Shown: piece after piece, positions 39,462 through 49,203 of the stretch
How the letters are laid out: each line of letters begins with the position of its first letter
Numbering within the stretch: the first letter of the stretch is position 1
Assembly: GCA_013289855.1 (NCBI GenBank)
Contig: JABCZD010000001.1
Location: 124,001 to 188,000, forward strand
Direction: 5' to 3'
DNA: 64,000 nucleotides
Source: Acidobacteriota bacterium
Lineage (GTDB): Bacteria; Acidobacteriota; Terriglobia; Acidiferrales; UBA7541
Notes under the pieces: model-generated
Told to the model about the DNA's origin: nothing
What the model saw: only the letters and a program-made list of their open reading frames with translations
Database searches by the model: none
Translations under genes and position numbers: made by a program

Positions 39462-40490
39462 CTAATTCACAACGCGGTGCAACACGCCGGCAATCTGCCG
39501 CACTTCGCTCATCAACTCGGCAAATTCTTCCGGCAGAATCGACTGCACGCCATCGGACCACGCCTTGTCCGGCTCGTGGTGTACTTCCACGAGCAAACCA
39601 TCCGCGCCCACGGCCACCGCCGCGCGCGACAGCGGCAGCACCTTGCTGCGCTTCCCGGTCCCGTGGCTCGGGTCGACCATGATCGGCAGATGGCTGCGCC
39701 GCTGCACCGCAGGCACCACCGCCAAATCCAGCGTATTGCGCGAAAAATCAGAGAACGTTCGCACGCCGCGCTCGCACAGCATCACGCGATAATTTCCCTC
39801 CGACAAAATATATTCCGCGGCCATCAAAAATTCATCCAAAGTCGCCGACATCCCGCGCTTCAGCAAGACGGGTTTCTTCGCTTTGCCGGCCCGCTTGAGC
39901 AACGAAAAATTCTGCATATTGCGCGCGCCAATCTGGATCACGTCGGCGTACTCCTCCACCAGATCCAGCGACTCGTTGTCCACCGCTTCGGTAATAATCC
40001 CAAAGCCAAATTTCTTTCGCACGTTGGCTAGAATTTTCAAACCATCCTCGCCGTGCCCCTGAAAACTATAAGGCGAAGTCCTCGGCTTATAAGCGCCGCC
40101 GCGAAACAATTTCACTCCCGTACCCGCCACGCGTTCCGCAATCGCAAAGCACTGCTCCTCGGTTTCCACAGCGCAAGGCCCCGCTACCATGGCAACATGC
40201 CCGCCGCCCACCAGCACATCGCCGGCCGGCGTAGCAATCGTGACGACAGTATCTTCCGCCTTCACGTCGCGGCTCACCAGTTTGTAAGGCTTGCTGACCG
40301 GAATACACTCGATCACGCCCGGCAGCGACTCCAGCACCCCCAAATCCAACGATCCCTTGTTCCCAGTAATCCCAATCGCCGTCCGTGCAGCCCCGGGAAT
40401 CGGATGCGCCTTTAGTCCCAGCGCCTCAATCCGCTCACACACGTCCCGCACCTGCTGCTCCGTAGCCGCCGCTCCCATCACCACCAGCAT
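39462..40490 (-). CDS. aroF: 3-Deoxy-7-phosphoheptulonate synthase (DAHP synthase)
   Basis: This enzyme condenses PEP and erythrose 4-phosphate, the first step of aromatic amino acid synthesis. The 342-residue product has the ~70-residue FL/ACT-like N-terminal domain ([20 protein letters not shown]) used for feedback control in Thermotoga-type enzymes. The catalytic barrel follows with [60 protein letters not shown] and [13 protein letters not shown]. It lies upstream of the propeller gene. Confidence 0.96.
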   Translation of the reverse strand: MLVVMGAAATEQQVRDVCERIEALGLKAHPIPGAARTAIGITGNKGSLDLGVLESLPGVIECIPVSKPYKLVSRDVKAEDTVVTIATPAGDVLVGGGHVAMVAGPCAVETEEQCFAIAERVAGTGVKLFRGGAYKPRTSPYSFQGHGEDGLKILANVRKKFGFGIITEAVDNESLDLVEEYADVIQIGARNMQNFSLLKRAGKAKKPVLLKRGMSATLDEFLMAAEYILSEGNYRVMLCERGVRTFSDFSRNTLDLAVVPAVQRRSHLPIMVDPSHGTGKRSKVLPLSRAAVAVGADGLLVEVHHEPDKAWSDGVQSILPEEFAELMSEVRQIAGVLHRVVN

Positions 40491-40694
40491 CCATCTCTCC
40501 TAGTAAAAGCGCGCAACGTCACGCGGAAATCCACGCTGACTGAACACACCACTCTACGGCATTGCCAACACAAGCCGCAAACCGCAAGCCATATCTCAAT
40601 CGTAATGGACCTATCGAAGAGTTCGGAACGAATTTCGACACCCGACTATGCGGGCGGTTTAGGGCGCGCCGGGTGCCGTTCCGGGCCCAACGGA

Positions 40695-42620
40695 CTAGTC
40701 TTTCGCAGGCCCGTCCGTTTCTGCATCCGCGCCTTTGGGTCGCGATATTTTCTGTTTATCGTCCACGGAAAATAACAAATAGTTCCCGAAGTTGTGACGG
40801 CGATGAAACCGCCGTCCATTCCAGTCAAAATACACTTCTGCCACGTGCGGTAGCCAAAGATCCGTTGCGTGTTGGCTAAAATGCACCGGGCCGTAGTCGA
40901 TGATTACATGGTCCGCAAGAAGATGAATCTCGGGCATTGTAGCGACTAAATCCGTTTCTAGCCGCACCACCTGATAACTATCCGCGGCAATCCACGCACG
41001 TCCTTTCATTGCCACTGGGTGGCTCGGGCCATCTAGTCCCACCTTGTATTCCCGCATATTGTTGGGCTTGTCGGGCCGCTGCCGAAAGTGAATCTGCCAC
41101 ACGGCCATTCCGTCCCACCGCGTCAGCCCCTCGCAAAGCATCGCGAAATTTCCCGAATTGTGTGGATGAAACACCAAAGCAATCGTGGGTAAACCGAGCG
41201 TTGCAATGCCGTCGGGGAATTCCGCCGCATGTCCATGCGCGTCGCGATACTCCTGGACATCAAAAATCCCTGATCTGATCTCCGTAACGGAAACCAGATA
41301 ATTGAACTTGCTGTTTTGAGGCGGAGACGCCATTCCCCACTTGTTAATCGATTCATGAAACAGCGATTCGGTGGCAGTGTAGCGGTCCACGTTAGCCACG
41401 AACTCCTGCATCCGCATTCCGGCCCCTTCGACAACCTTTCCGACGTCACAGCTCGCCGCACCCGATTCGACTGGCGGCATTTTCTCGTCTATATCCGGCG
41501 GGAGCCAATGAACGGCCAGAGGCAGCGTGGTTGCGATCTCCGCGACGGTGGCCTCCGTCACAGCGGCATCCACCGCTTTCGGTGTATCGGCAATGGCGAT
41601 AGCTCCGTCGGTCTCCAGATTCGCCAACTGTTTCTTCGCCGCTTCGTCTGCGGCGTGATCGGCCACATACGCCGTCATCAGCTCCAGCGCTCGCTTCTTG
41701 TTGCCATTACGTGCCAGCAAACTCGCCAGCATCGGCTCCATAAGCGTCGCCTGTCCGTGGCCAAGCTCCAGTGCGCGCTCCGAGTGCTGTATGGCCTCGG
41801 CAAGACTGTTCTTCTCCGCGTACACCCCCGCCAAAACCGCGTACGCCCGCCACGATGACGGATCCGCCTCCACCGCTCGTTGCCCGAGCGCCTGCGCCTC
41901 ATCCAACTTCTTTTCTTGAAGCTCGACCTGGCTCAATGAAAGCAGCGCTCGTACATGCTTGGGGTTCAACTCCAAGGTTCGTGTCCAGTCAGCCTTCGCA
42001 TGCTCCTCGTCGCTGGTCTTTGCCGCATACACGCCTTGTAAGTACATCACCTCCGCATGATCCGGCGCCAACCGCTGCAACGCGTCCAGGTGGCTGCGAG
42101 CTTTCGCATAATTCTTTTCCTGCAGCGCCAGGGTGGCCTTGCCCATTTCCTTCTGCGCTTTCGGCGGCAGGCTGGCGAACTGCGAAGCCTCCTCCGTATC
42201 TTCGGCTGATGTTGGCCGTAGTTCGAACACCAGTTTCATCGTCGTCTTTCCCGCGGTATCCAGCTTCTGTGTAGCCGTTTCAAAACCCGGGGCACTCACT
42301 CGCACCGTGTATTCGGTAGGCGCAAGATCGTCGACGCGGACATAATTCTTTTCCACTGGTACCTGCCGGTAACGCTGCCCGCTGAGATTCATGATCGTCA
42401 CTACCGCGCCCTTAATCACATTTCCGTCCAGAGCTTTCAGGTAGATATTCACTGTAACGATCTCGCCCAGACGCTTGACGCCGCTGGCCGCCTCGGTCGG
42501 GGTCGGACCTATTCCGGTTCCTGGGGCAATCCGCGTCTGGGCAAACGCGTGCGTCGACAGGAAAGACCATACGATGAATATGGCGATCGAATACGTGCGC
42601 GCAATGCGGCGAAAGCACAT
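40695..42620 (-). CDS. Secreted TPR protein with carboxypeptidase-like N-domain
   Basis: I do not recognise a named family. An N-terminal signal peptide (YSIAIFIVWSFLSTHAFAQ) is followed by a beta-sandwich of the carboxypeptidase-regulatory type (GNVIKGAVVTIMNLSGQRYR, APTEYTVRVSAPGFE). About five TPR units come next (KARSHLDALQRLAPDHAEVM, WTRTLELNPKHVRALLSLSQ). The ~280-residue C-terminal part ends in a beta-rich domain (EIHLLADHVIIDYGPVHF, HVAEVYFDWNGRRFHRRHNF) reminiscent of LolA/LppX-like lipid-carrier folds. It is probably periplasmic. An in-frame TTG at 42626 is an alternative to the ATG at 42620. Confidence 0.7.
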   Translation of the reverse strand: MCFRRIARTYSIAIFIVWSFLSTHAFAQTRIAPGTGIGPTPTEAASGVKRLGEIVTVNIYLKALDGNVIKGAVVTIMNLSGQRYRQVPVEKNYVRVDDLAPTEYTVRVSAPGFETATQKLDTAGKTTMKLVFELRPTSAEDTEEASQFASLPPKAQKEMGKATLALQEKNYAKARSHLDALQRLAPDHAEVMYLQGVYAAKTSDEEHAKADWTRTLELNPKHVRALLSLSQVELQEKKLDEAQALGQRAVEADPSSWRAYAVLAGVYAEKNSLAEAIQHSERALELGHGQATLMEPMLASLLARNGNKKRALELMTAYVADHAADEAAKKQLANLETDGAIAIADTPKAVDAAVTEATVAEIATTLPLAVHWLPPDIDEKMPPVESGAASCDVGKVVEGAGMRMQEFVANVDRYTATESLFHESINKWGMASPPQNSKFNYLVSVTEIRSGIFDVQEYRDAHGHAAEFPDGIATLGLPTIALVFHPHNSGNFAMLCEGLTRWDGMAVWQIHFRQRPDKPNNMREYKVGLDGPSHPVAMKGRAWIAADSYQVVRLETDLVATMPEIHLLADHVIIDYGPVHFSQHATDLWLPHVAEVYFDWNGRRFHRRHNFGNYLLFSVDDKQKISRPKGADAETDGPAKD

Positions 42621-42810
42621 GGTCAACCCCGTCGGGGCCCGTGGCGATTAATGACCGCCATCGTAGCACTTGGCGTGGCGGGCGTCACGACTGCGATTCG
42701 TCTCTCTCATTCAAGCGGGCTTCGTCAGTCGATTGCTTAACGCCATCCAATTGCATAATTTCCCCGAGCCCTCGTCACTGATTTTGCGGACCGCCCTATT
42801 GCACTGTCTG

Positions 42811-42819
42811 TGGTATAAT
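42811..42819 (+). promoter_or_regulatory. Extended -10 promoter of nfo-leuS (TGGTATAAT)
   Basis: A perfect TATAAT (42814-42819) is preceded by TG plus one base. No good -35 is found 17 bases upstream, as is common for extended -10 promoters. Transcription would start near 42826, about 20 bases before the TTG of nfo, leaving room for its AAGGACA ribosome site. Confidence 0.6.
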
Positions 42820-42846
42820 CAGTAGTTTAAGACAAGGACAAATTTC

Positions 42847-44124
42847 TTGGCAGCCACAACCATACAACCCATAGCAGTCCTCTCCGAGTTCGACCCCGAA
42901 GACGAATACCGCCCGGAGCCCGAACCCGAGCCGCAAGCCCCCTCCTGGATGGACGGCAGCCTGCGCTTGGGCATCCACACGTCCATCGCCGGAAGCTACC
43001 TAAACGCCCTGGAATCAGCAAGAAAGCTCGGCGCCAACGCACTGCAAATCTTCTCTGCCAGCCCGCGCATGTGGCAGGGCGGCGTAACCCGCATCGCCGA
43101 AGTAGACGCCGCGGCCTTCCGTGCCAAGCGTGCCGAATACGGCCTGGGGCCGCTGGTCATTCACGCGAATTACCTGATCAATCTTGCCAGCGCCCAGCAA
43201 ATGCTCCGCGTCCGCAGCATTCAGGCTTTTCATGACGAACTCGTCCGCGGCGTAGCCCTCGGCGCCGATTTTCTGGTCGTCCATCCCGGCGCGTGCGGCG
43301 AATGCAGCATGCCCCAGGCCATTTCCAACATCATCGAGTCCGTCAAGCAAGCCAGCCGCCGCAATCCGCTGGGCAATCTACGCATCCTCATCGAAAACAC
43401 CGCCGGCATGGGCACCGCGGTCGGCTCGCGCCTCGAAGAAGTCGCCGAAATCCTCCACGGAACACGTGATCTCCCGGTAGCCGCCTGCCTGGACACTGCG
43501 CACCTCTTCGCCGCCGGCTACGACATCAAGACCGCCAGCGGCCTCTCCGCCACCCTGGGCCAGATCGAAAACACCATCGGCCTCGACAACGTCCCCGTCA
43601 TCCACATCAACGACTCCAAAATCCCGCTGGGCGGCCGCGTCGATCGCCACGACCACATCGGCCACGGCAAAATTGGCGCAGAGGCCTTCGAGCGCATCCT
43701 GAAGCACCCGCGCCTTAGCTCCACGCTGCCCGAAGGTCTGGCAGGTCGCGCCTTCATCCTCGAAACTCCCATTGACGATCCCGGCGACGACCGCCGCAAT
43801 ATCGCCGCGCTCTGGGACTTGGCCGGTCTGAACGACGTAGCCCCCGAAGCCGAAAAAGGCTTCTCCATGCTCACCGCCAAGCTAAAAGTAAAAATGGATG
43901 CGCAGCGCAAGCAGCAAGCCAGCGCAAAAAGGAAAATCGCTAACGCGCTCGAAGCCCGCGACGAAGACCGCAAGCCCGAGCCCAAAGCGGTCATCAAAGC
44001 CCCATTCAAAAAGCCCGCGGAAATCCTGACGGCCAAGGTCGCCACCCCGGCCGCCAGCAAATTGGCGCCGAAAAAGGCGTCCGGCAAAGCCGCGGCGAAA
44101 AAAACAACGCGCAAGAAGGGATAA
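42847..44124 (+). CDS. nfo: Deoxyribonuclease IV (AP endonuclease) with tail extensions
   Basis: Endonuclease IV cuts DNA 5' of abasic sites in base excision repair. The TIM-barrel is intact: LGIHTSIAGSYLNALESARK, ALQIFSASPRMWQ, VIHANYLINLAS, VVHPGACGE, ILIENTAGMG, CLDTAHLFAAGYD, VIHINDSKIPLGGRVDRHD and HIGHGKIGAEAF, which supply the three-zinc ligands. It starts at TTG after AAGGACA. Unusual are an acidic Pro/Glu-rich N-terminal lead of ~35 residues and a ~90-residue Lys/Ala-rich C-terminal tail (ASKLAPKKASGKAAAKKTTR) that may bind DNA. It is followed 6 bp later by leuS. Confidence 0.95.
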   Translation: MAATTIQPIAVLSEFDPEDEYRPEPEPEPQAPSWMDGSLRLGIHTSIAGSYLNALESARKLGANALQIFSASPRMWQGGVTRIAEVDAAAFRAKRAEYGLGPLVIHANYLINLASAQQMLRVRSIQAFHDELVRGVALGADFLVVHPGACGECSMPQAISNIIESVKQASRRNPLGNLRILIENTAGMGTAVGSRLEEVAEILHGTRDLPVAACLDTAHLFAAGYDIKTASGLSATLGQIENTIGLDNVPVIHINDSKIPLGGRVDRHDHIGHGKIGAEAFERILKHPRLSSTLPEGLAGRAFILETPIDDPGDDRRNIAALWDLAGLNDVAPEAEKGFSMLTAKLKVKMDAQRKQQASAKRKIANALEARDEDRKPEPKAVIKAPFKKPAEILTAKVATPAASKLAPKKASGKAAAKKTTRKKG

Positions 44125-44130
44125 TCCGGC

Positions 44131-46737
44131 GTGACGGAGCACACTCCCCAGCCCACCTACAACCCGCGAGAGATTGAAGCCAAGTGGCAAAAGCGCTGGG
44201 AAACCGCGCGCGCGTTTGAAACCGAAGCAGACCCAAGCAAACCCAAGTATTACGTCCTCGAAATGCTCCCGTACCCCAGCGGGACCATGCACATGGGACA
44301 CATGCGCAACTACACCATCGGCGACGTCGTCGCCCGTGTAAAGCGCATGCGCGGTTTCAACGTCCTGCATCCCATGGGCTGGGACGCTTTCGGCCTGCCC
44401 GCGGAAAATGCCGCCATAAAAAATAAAACCCATCCGCGCGAGTGGACCAACAAAAACATCGCCGAGTTTCAACGCACCCTGCGCCGCTTCGGCTTCAGTT
44501 TCGACTGGCGCCGCGAAATTTCCACCTGCGAACCGGAATATTACCGCTGGAACCAATGGTTCTTTCTGCGCATGCTCGAAAAGGGTTTGGCGTACAAAAA
44601 AAAGAGCCGCGTCAATTGGTGCCCAAAATGTTGCACCGTACTGGCCAACGAACAGGTCATCAACGGCTTCTGTTGGCGCCACGAAGACACACAGGTAGAA
44701 GTCCGCGAAATCGAACAGTGGTTTTTGAAAACCACCGCCTACTCGGAACAACTCCTCGACGATCTAAAACTACTCGAAGGCACCTGGCCCGAACGCGTCA
44801 TCACCATGCAGCGCAACTGGATCGGCAAATCCCAGGGCGCCCGCGTGCAGTTCGCAGTGAGCGACACAGGTGGCGGTGAATCGATAGAAGTTTTTACCAC
44901 GCGCATCGACACCATCTTCGGCGCCAGCGCCATAATCCTGGCGCCCACGCACCCTCTGGTGGCAAAACTCTTAAGAGATTCTCCGGTGAAAGCCGAAGCA
45001 GAAACGAAGCTGGCACAAATTCGCAAAATGTCCGTAAAAGCGGAAGATCTGGCTACCGCAGAAAAAGAGGGCTTCTTTACCGGACGTCACGCCGTCAACC
45101 CGTTCAATAACGCGCGGATTCCCATCTGGGTCGGCAACTTCGTCCTGATGGAATACGGTACCGGCGCGATCATGGCTGTTCCCGCGCACGACGAGCGCGA
45201 TTTCGAGTTCGCTACCAAATACCATCTGCCCAAACCGGTCGTGGTCATCAAAGAGTTTTCGCCGCACGCGGAAAAAGAGATCGCCAAAGCGGAGCACGCG
45301 GAGAAAGAAGTTCCTCCGGCCGCTCCGACCGAACCTTTCACCGAATATGGCGTGAGCGTAAATTCCGGTCCGTACTCCGGCCTCGAATCCGCTGTCGCCA
45401 TCGATAAAATGGCCGCCGACGCCCAAGCCCAGGGCTTCGGAAAAAAGGAAACCGTCTTTCGCCTCAGAGATTGGGGCATCTCCAGACAGCGTTACTGGGG
45501 CACGCCCATCCCGGTGATCTACTGCGAAAAAGACGGCATGGTCGCCGTCCCGGACAAAGATCTCCCGGTGCTCCTGCCACCAAATCCCAAGCTAACCGGA
45601 GAAGGCGAATCCCCGTTAGCCGCCACGCCAGAATTCGTAAACACCACTTGCCCGAAATGTGGCGGCTCCGCGAAACGCGAAACCGACACCATGGACACTT
45701 TCGTAGACTCGTCCTGGTATTTCTATCGCTACTGCGACCCGCACAACTCTCAAGCACCCTTCGACAGCGCCAAAGTTAAATACTGGTTTCCCATCGACCA
45801 GTACATCGGCGGCATCACCCACGCCATTCTCCACCTCCTCTATTCGCGCTTCTGGTGCAAAGTCATGTGCGACCTGGGCCTCATCGATCACGTCGAGCCC
45901 ATCGCTCGCCTCTTCACCCAAGGCATGGTGCAAAAAGGCGGCGTGGCCATGAGCAAGAGCCGCGGCAACGTCGTGGGCGCCGAAGAAATGGCCGAAAAAT
46001 ACGGCGCCGACACCGGCCGCCTGTACACCCTCTTCGCCGCTCCACCAGAGAAAGATCTGGAGTGGAGCGAAGAAAGCATCGAAGGCTCCTGGCGCTTTCT
46101 AAACCGCGTCTTCCGCCTAGTCGCCAAACACGCCGCCACCGTCAGTAGCACAGGCACTCTTGCCTGTGCACCGGCCACCAACGCGCCGCAAAATGTGCCA
46201 TTCGGCATCACTTCGGCCGCCCTAACGAATCTGACCGCCCGCGAACAATCTCTGCTGCGCAAAACGCACCAAACCTTGCGCCGCGTGACGCAAGACTTCG
46301 AAACGCGCTGGCATTTCAACTCCGCCATCGCGTTAATCATGGAACTAACCAACGAAATCTACGCCCAAGAGCCACTCGAAGGAAATATCCGTCCCGAAAT
46401 CACAAGGGAAGCGTTAGAAAAGTTAACGCTGATGCTGGCCCCCATGACCCCGCACCTTGCCGAAGAACTTTGGGAAATGCTAGGCCACAAAGAAGGCCTA
46501 TCCGCCGAAGCCTGGCCGCAATTCAGCGAAGACCTGGCCCGCGAAAACGAAGTAGAAGTAGTAGTCCAAATAAACGGCCGGGTCCGTGGCAAAGTAAAAG
46601 TCTCGGCCGGTGCAGATCAAGACGAAGTTGTGGCGCAAGCGAAAGCGGATGCATCGATCGCCACCCACCTGGCTGGCAAGCAAATAAAAAAAATCATCTT
46701 CGTTCCGGATAAATTAGTAAACCTGGTGGCCCAATGA
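44131..46737 (+). CDS. leuS: Leucyl-tRNA synthetase
   Basis: A class Ia synthetase of 868 residues. The ATP motif is [19 protein letters not shown] (HIGH form HMGH). The editing CP1 domain spans about 225-420 and includes [18 protein letters not shown] and [14 protein letters not shown]. The KMSKS motif is [10 protein letters not shown] at ~607, and the anticodon-binding and C-terminal domains follow. It starts at GTG 6 bp after nfo. An odd segment reading [17 protein letters not shown] at ~670-686 is encoded by a palindromic repeat; it lies at the entry to the anticodon-binding domain and must be tolerated there. Confidence 0.97.
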   Translation: MTEHTPQPTYNPREIEAKWQKRWETARAFETEADPSKPKYYVLEMLPYPSGTMHMGHMRNYTIGDVVARVKRMRGFNVLHPMGWDAFGLPAENAAIKNKTHPREWTNKNIAEFQRTLRRFGFSFDWRREISTCEPEYYRWNQWFFLRMLEKGLAYKKKSRVNWCPKCCTVLANEQVINGFCWRHEDTQVEVREIEQWFLKTTAYSEQLLDDLKLLEGTWPERVITMQRNWIGKSQGARVQFAVSDTGGGESIEVFTTRIDTIFGASAIILAPTHPLVAKLLRDSPVKAEAETKLAQIRKMSVKAEDLATAEKEGFFTGRHAVNPFNNARIPIWVGNFVLMEYGTGAIMAVPAHDERDFEFATKYHLPKPVVVIKEFSPHAEKEIAKAEHAEKEVPPAAPTEPFTEYGVSVNSGPYSGLESAVAIDKMAADAQAQGFGKKETVFRLRDWGISRQRYWGTPIPVIYCEKDGMVAVPDKDLPVLLPPNPKLTGEGESPLAATPEFVNTTCPKCGGSAKRETDTMDTFVDSSWYFYRYCDPHNSQAPFDSAKVKYWFPIDQYIGGITHAILHLLYSRFWCKVMCDLGLIDHVEPIARLFTQGMVQKGGVAMSKSRGNVVGAEEMAEKYGADTGRLYTLFAAPPEKDLEWSEESIEGSWRFLNRVFRLVAKHAATVSSTGTLACAPATNAPQNVPFGITSAALTNLTAREQSLLRKTHQTLRRVTQDFETRWHFNSAIALIMELTNEIYAQEPLEGNIRPEITREALEKLTLMLAPMTPHLAEELWEMLGHKEGLSAEAWPQFSEDLARENEVEVVVQINGRVRGKVKVSAGADQDEVVAQAKADASIATHLAGKQIKKIIFVPDKLVNLVAQ
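46148..46169. repeat. REP-like hairpin inside leuS (GCACAGGCA-CTCT-TGCCTGTGC)
   Basis: A perfect 9-bp-arm hairpin is inserted in frame in leuS and reads STGTLACA in protein. Read on the other strand, it closely matches the unit at 38261-38288. Confidence 0.8.
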
Positions 46738-46885
46738 CCCGCTCCGCCCCACCTGCAACGCAGGGGGAGTCTTCGGAGCCCAGCGGCTTTTTCCGCGCCC
46801 AGAAATCAGCAATTCGAGAGGGCACCTGTAGGCGCCGCTCTTTAGACCGGCCTGGGATTTTGCATTTGGAATTTGCATTTGGGAG

Positions 46886-46939
46886 GGCCCGACTTTAGTC
46901 GAGCCATAAACGAAGCACGAGAAAGGGGCTTTAGCCCCT
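46886..46939. repeat. Two palindromic units in the guaA upstream region
   Basis: GGCCCGACTTTAGTCGAGCC (46886-46905) and AGGGGCTTTAGCCCCT (46924-46939) are separate hairpins with a shared TTTAG centre, 18 bases apart. They lie in the 226-bp gap between leuS and guaA, in its guaA-proximal half. The same gap also has a short direct repeat, TTTGCATTTGG then ATTTGCATTTGG (about 46859-46881). Confidence 0.6.
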
Positions 46940-46963
46940 GCGGTTCGAGACTCAGGAGCTACA

Positions 46964-48577
46964 ATGTCCAGCACACCAACCATGCAGCCACGACAACCCA
47001 GACCCCAATCCGAACGCGGCGGCATAGTCGTCCTAGACTTCGGCGGCCAGTACACCCAGCTCATCGCCCGCCGCATCCGCGAGCAACAAGTTTTCTCCGC
47101 CGTCCTCCCGTGCAACTCCTCGCTGGAAAAAATAAAAGCATTCGAGCCCGCAGGCATCGTCCTAAGCGGCGGCCCCAGCTCCGTCTACGATCCGCAGGCC
47201 CCCAAGTGCGATCCCAATGTTTTGTCCATCGGCGTCCCTGTCCTGGGCATCTGTTACGGTATGCAGTGGATCACCCACACCCTGGGCGGAAAGGTTGTAA
47301 ACGCCGGCCGCCAGGAATACGGCCGCGCCAGCCTGGACCGTAGTTGTGGCACTGCCCGCCCTGAATCCGAAATCTTTGCCGGCGTCCCGCAGTCCCTGCG
47401 CATCTGGAACAATCACGGCGACCACGTTCACACTCTCCCCGAAGGTTTTCACGCCACCGCGATGACCGAGAACGCCATCGCCGCCGTCGAGCACGCCGGC
47501 AAAAAAATCTACGCCGTGCAATTCCACCCCGAAGTTAACCACACTGAAAACGGCACACAGATCCTGCGCAATTTTCTCTTCCGCGTCTGCCACGCCGAAC
47601 CCAAGTGGAGCGGCGCGGCCTTTATCGAAGAAACCACGCAAGCGATTAAAGAAAAAGTTGGCGAGAAGTGGGCCATCTGTGCGCTTAGCGGCGGCGTTGA
47701 CTCCACGGTTGCCGCGGTCCTGGTCCATCGCGTCATGGGCGAGAAGCTCACGAACATTTTCGTTAACACCGGCATGCTCCGCAAAAATGAGTTCGCCGAT
47801 ACGCTCGAAATGCTGCGCGACCGGTTGCACCTCAAGGTCATCGGCGTGGACGCTTCCGATCGTTTCCTTGAGAAATTAAAGGGCGTCAGTGATCCCGAAC
47901 GAAAACGCAAAATCATCGGCGGGGAATTCATCGCCGTGTTCGCCGAAGAAGCGCAAAAACTCCAGAAGGGCGACGCCCACGGCGAAATCGGCTTCCTCGT
48001 GCAGGGCACCTTGTACCCGGACGTCATCGAATCCGTCTCCGTGAAAGGCCCCAGCGCCACCATCAAGACGCACCACAATGTCGGCGGTCTGCCGGAAAAC
48101 ATGCCTTTCGCGTTGATCGAACCGCTGCGCGACCTGTTCAAAGACGAAGTCCGCCGTATTGGAAAAGACCTGGGATTGCCCAGCGAGATCTTGCTGAAAC
48201 ACCCGTTCCCCGGCCCGGGCCTGGCCGTTCGCCTTTTAGGCGAGATTTCCCGCGAACCGCTCGTAACCCTGCAAGATGCCGACGCCATCGTTACCGAAGA
48301 GATTCGCAGCGCCGGCCTGTATGAAAAGGTCTGGCAAGCCTTTGCCGTACTGCTCCCCGTACGCAGCGTCGGCGTCATGGGCGACGACCGCACCTACGGC
48401 CTCACCGTAGCTGTCCGCGTGGTGCAAAGCGACGACGCTATGACCGCCGACTGGGTGCGCCTGCCAGGAGACGTACTGGAACGCATCTCCACCCGTATCG
48501 TCAACGAAGTGCGCGGCGTCACCCGCGTGGTTTACGATATCAGTTCAAAACCGCCAAGTACGATAGAGTGGGAATAA
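46964..48577 (+). CDS. guaA: GMP synthase (glutamine-hydrolysing)
   Basis: GuaA aminates XMP to GMP using glutamine. The N-terminal class I amidotransferase has VVLDFGGQYTQLIARRIRE, the catalytic cysteine in LGICYGMQWITHTLGG, and AVQFHPEVNHTENG. The ATP-pyrophosphatase domain has the P-loop CALSGGVDSTVAAVLVHRV and the GLPENMPFALIEPLRDLFKD region. The C-terminal dimerisation domain ends SKPPSTIEWE, the canonical tail. At 537 residues it is slightly long because of ~20 extra N-terminal residues. The upstream gap is filled with repeats rather than an obvious purine riboswitch. Confidence 0.97.
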   Translation: MSSTPTMQPRQPRPQSERGGIVVLDFGGQYTQLIARRIREQQVFSAVLPCNSSLEKIKAFEPAGIVLSGGPSSVYDPQAPKCDPNVLSIGVPVLGICYGMQWITHTLGGKVVNAGRQEYGRASLDRSCGTARPESEIFAGVPQSLRIWNNHGDHVHTLPEGFHATAMTENAIAAVEHAGKKIYAVQFHPEVNHTENGTQILRNFLFRVCHAEPKWSGAAFIEETTQAIKEKVGEKWAICALSGGVDSTVAAVLVHRVMGEKLTNIFVNTGMLRKNEFADTLEMLRDRLHLKVIGVDASDRFLEKLKGVSDPERKRKIIGGEFIAVFAEEAQKLQKGDAHGEIGFLVQGTLYPDVIESVSVKGPSATIKTHHNVGGLPENMPFALIEPLRDLFKDEVRRIGKDLGLPSEILLKHPFPGPGLAVRLLGEISREPLVTLQDADAIVTEEIRSAGLYEKVWQAFAVLLPVRSVGVMGDDRTYGLTVAVRVVQSDDAMTADWVRLPGDVLERISTRIVNEVRGVTRVVYDISSKPPSTIEWE

Positions 48578-48644
48578 TGCCGGGCAGGGAATTCGCGGCT
48601 ACGGAAGAGGCAGTCTGCCGGATTTGTTCGTCTAGAAACAGCAA

Positions 48645-48673
48645 GGCCGCGCGGCTAGGGGAGTTGCGCGGCC
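48645..48673. terminator. Weak terminator-like hairpin after guaA
   Basis: GGCCGCGC and GCGCGGCC pair around a 13-base loop, followed by CGTTTAT rather than a true T-run. It lies between the convergent guaA and XRE genes and could serve both. Confidence 0.4.
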
Positions 48674-48709
48674 CGTTTATGATTGCAATAGAAAATGACT
48701 AACCCTCGC

Positions 48710-49081
48710 CTAGCGGTTAGCCATTTTCTGAGCCATATAAAGGATCAGCTTGCGGTCTTCTTCGTTCGACTTGCTCAGCAAGCGGCGAAGCTTGTTGAGG
48801 AAGCGAGCGTCTTTACCGGCGCTGCCCCAGGCGATGTCGTCAGACGACTTCCGCTTGGGAAGGTTGGGTAGTTGCGGCGGCTCTTCGCCGTCGTAGAAGA
48901 GTTGATAGAGTGGGCTTTCGAGCGCGCGTGCCAGCTTCTCAAGCGTCTCGATGGCCGGTACAGTGTGGCCATTCTCAACGCGCGAGATGTAACAGCGAAG
49001 CAAGCCGGTACGCTTCTCGATGTCGCCCTGGGAGAGTTTCTTTTCTTCGCGCATAGCGCGAAGACGGTCGCCAATAATCAT
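48710..49081 (-). CDS. XRE-family helix-turn-helix regulator
   Basis: A 123-residue DNA-binding protein. Its HTH (residues ~5-60) reads GDRLRAMREEKKLSQGDIEK, CYISRVENGHTVPAIETLEK and LARALESPLYQLFYDGEEPP. The C-terminal ~45 residues are charged and helical (RRLLSKSNEEDRKLILYMAQ). ATG 49081 fits the domain start. It is divergent from the ECF sigma gene across a 122-bp region with repeated GTATAAA text, so it may regulate itself or the sigma operon; this is inference. Confidence 0.85.
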   Translation of the reverse strand: MIIGDRLRAMREEKKLSQGDIEKRTGLLRCYISRVENGHTVPAIETLEKLARALESPLYQLFYDGEEPPQLPNLPKRKSSDDIAWGSAGKDARFLNKLRRLLSKSNEEDRKLILYMAQKMANR

Positions 49082-49173
49082 GCGGGCATTATTCCATGTT
49101 GCTACGGGATGAGCAAGTATAAAGTAGGCGAGTATCGTATAAAACAAACGGCGTCCCCAGCGGGTACCACGGG

Positions 49174-49199
49174 GGAACGTTTGGGCTCCACGGCCGTAA
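49174..49199 (+). promoter_or_regulatory. Possible ECF-type promoter (GGAAC-N16-CGTAA)
   Basis: GGAAC (49174-49178) and CGTAA (49195-49199) have the spacing of autoregulated ECF sigma promoters. Transcription would start at about 49206, at or just before the annotated ATG, which lacks a ribosome site. This suggests a near-leaderless mRNA or an internal start. Confidence 0.35.
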
Positions 49200-49203
49200 C
49201 CAA

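Noticed and set aside
46738..46963. Purine riboswitch before guaA
   Set aside because: The expected three-way junction and conserved loops are not visible; the region is explained by palindromic repeats.
46940..46963. tRNA-like GGTTCGAGAC text
   Set aside because: No acceptor or anticodon stem can be formed around it.
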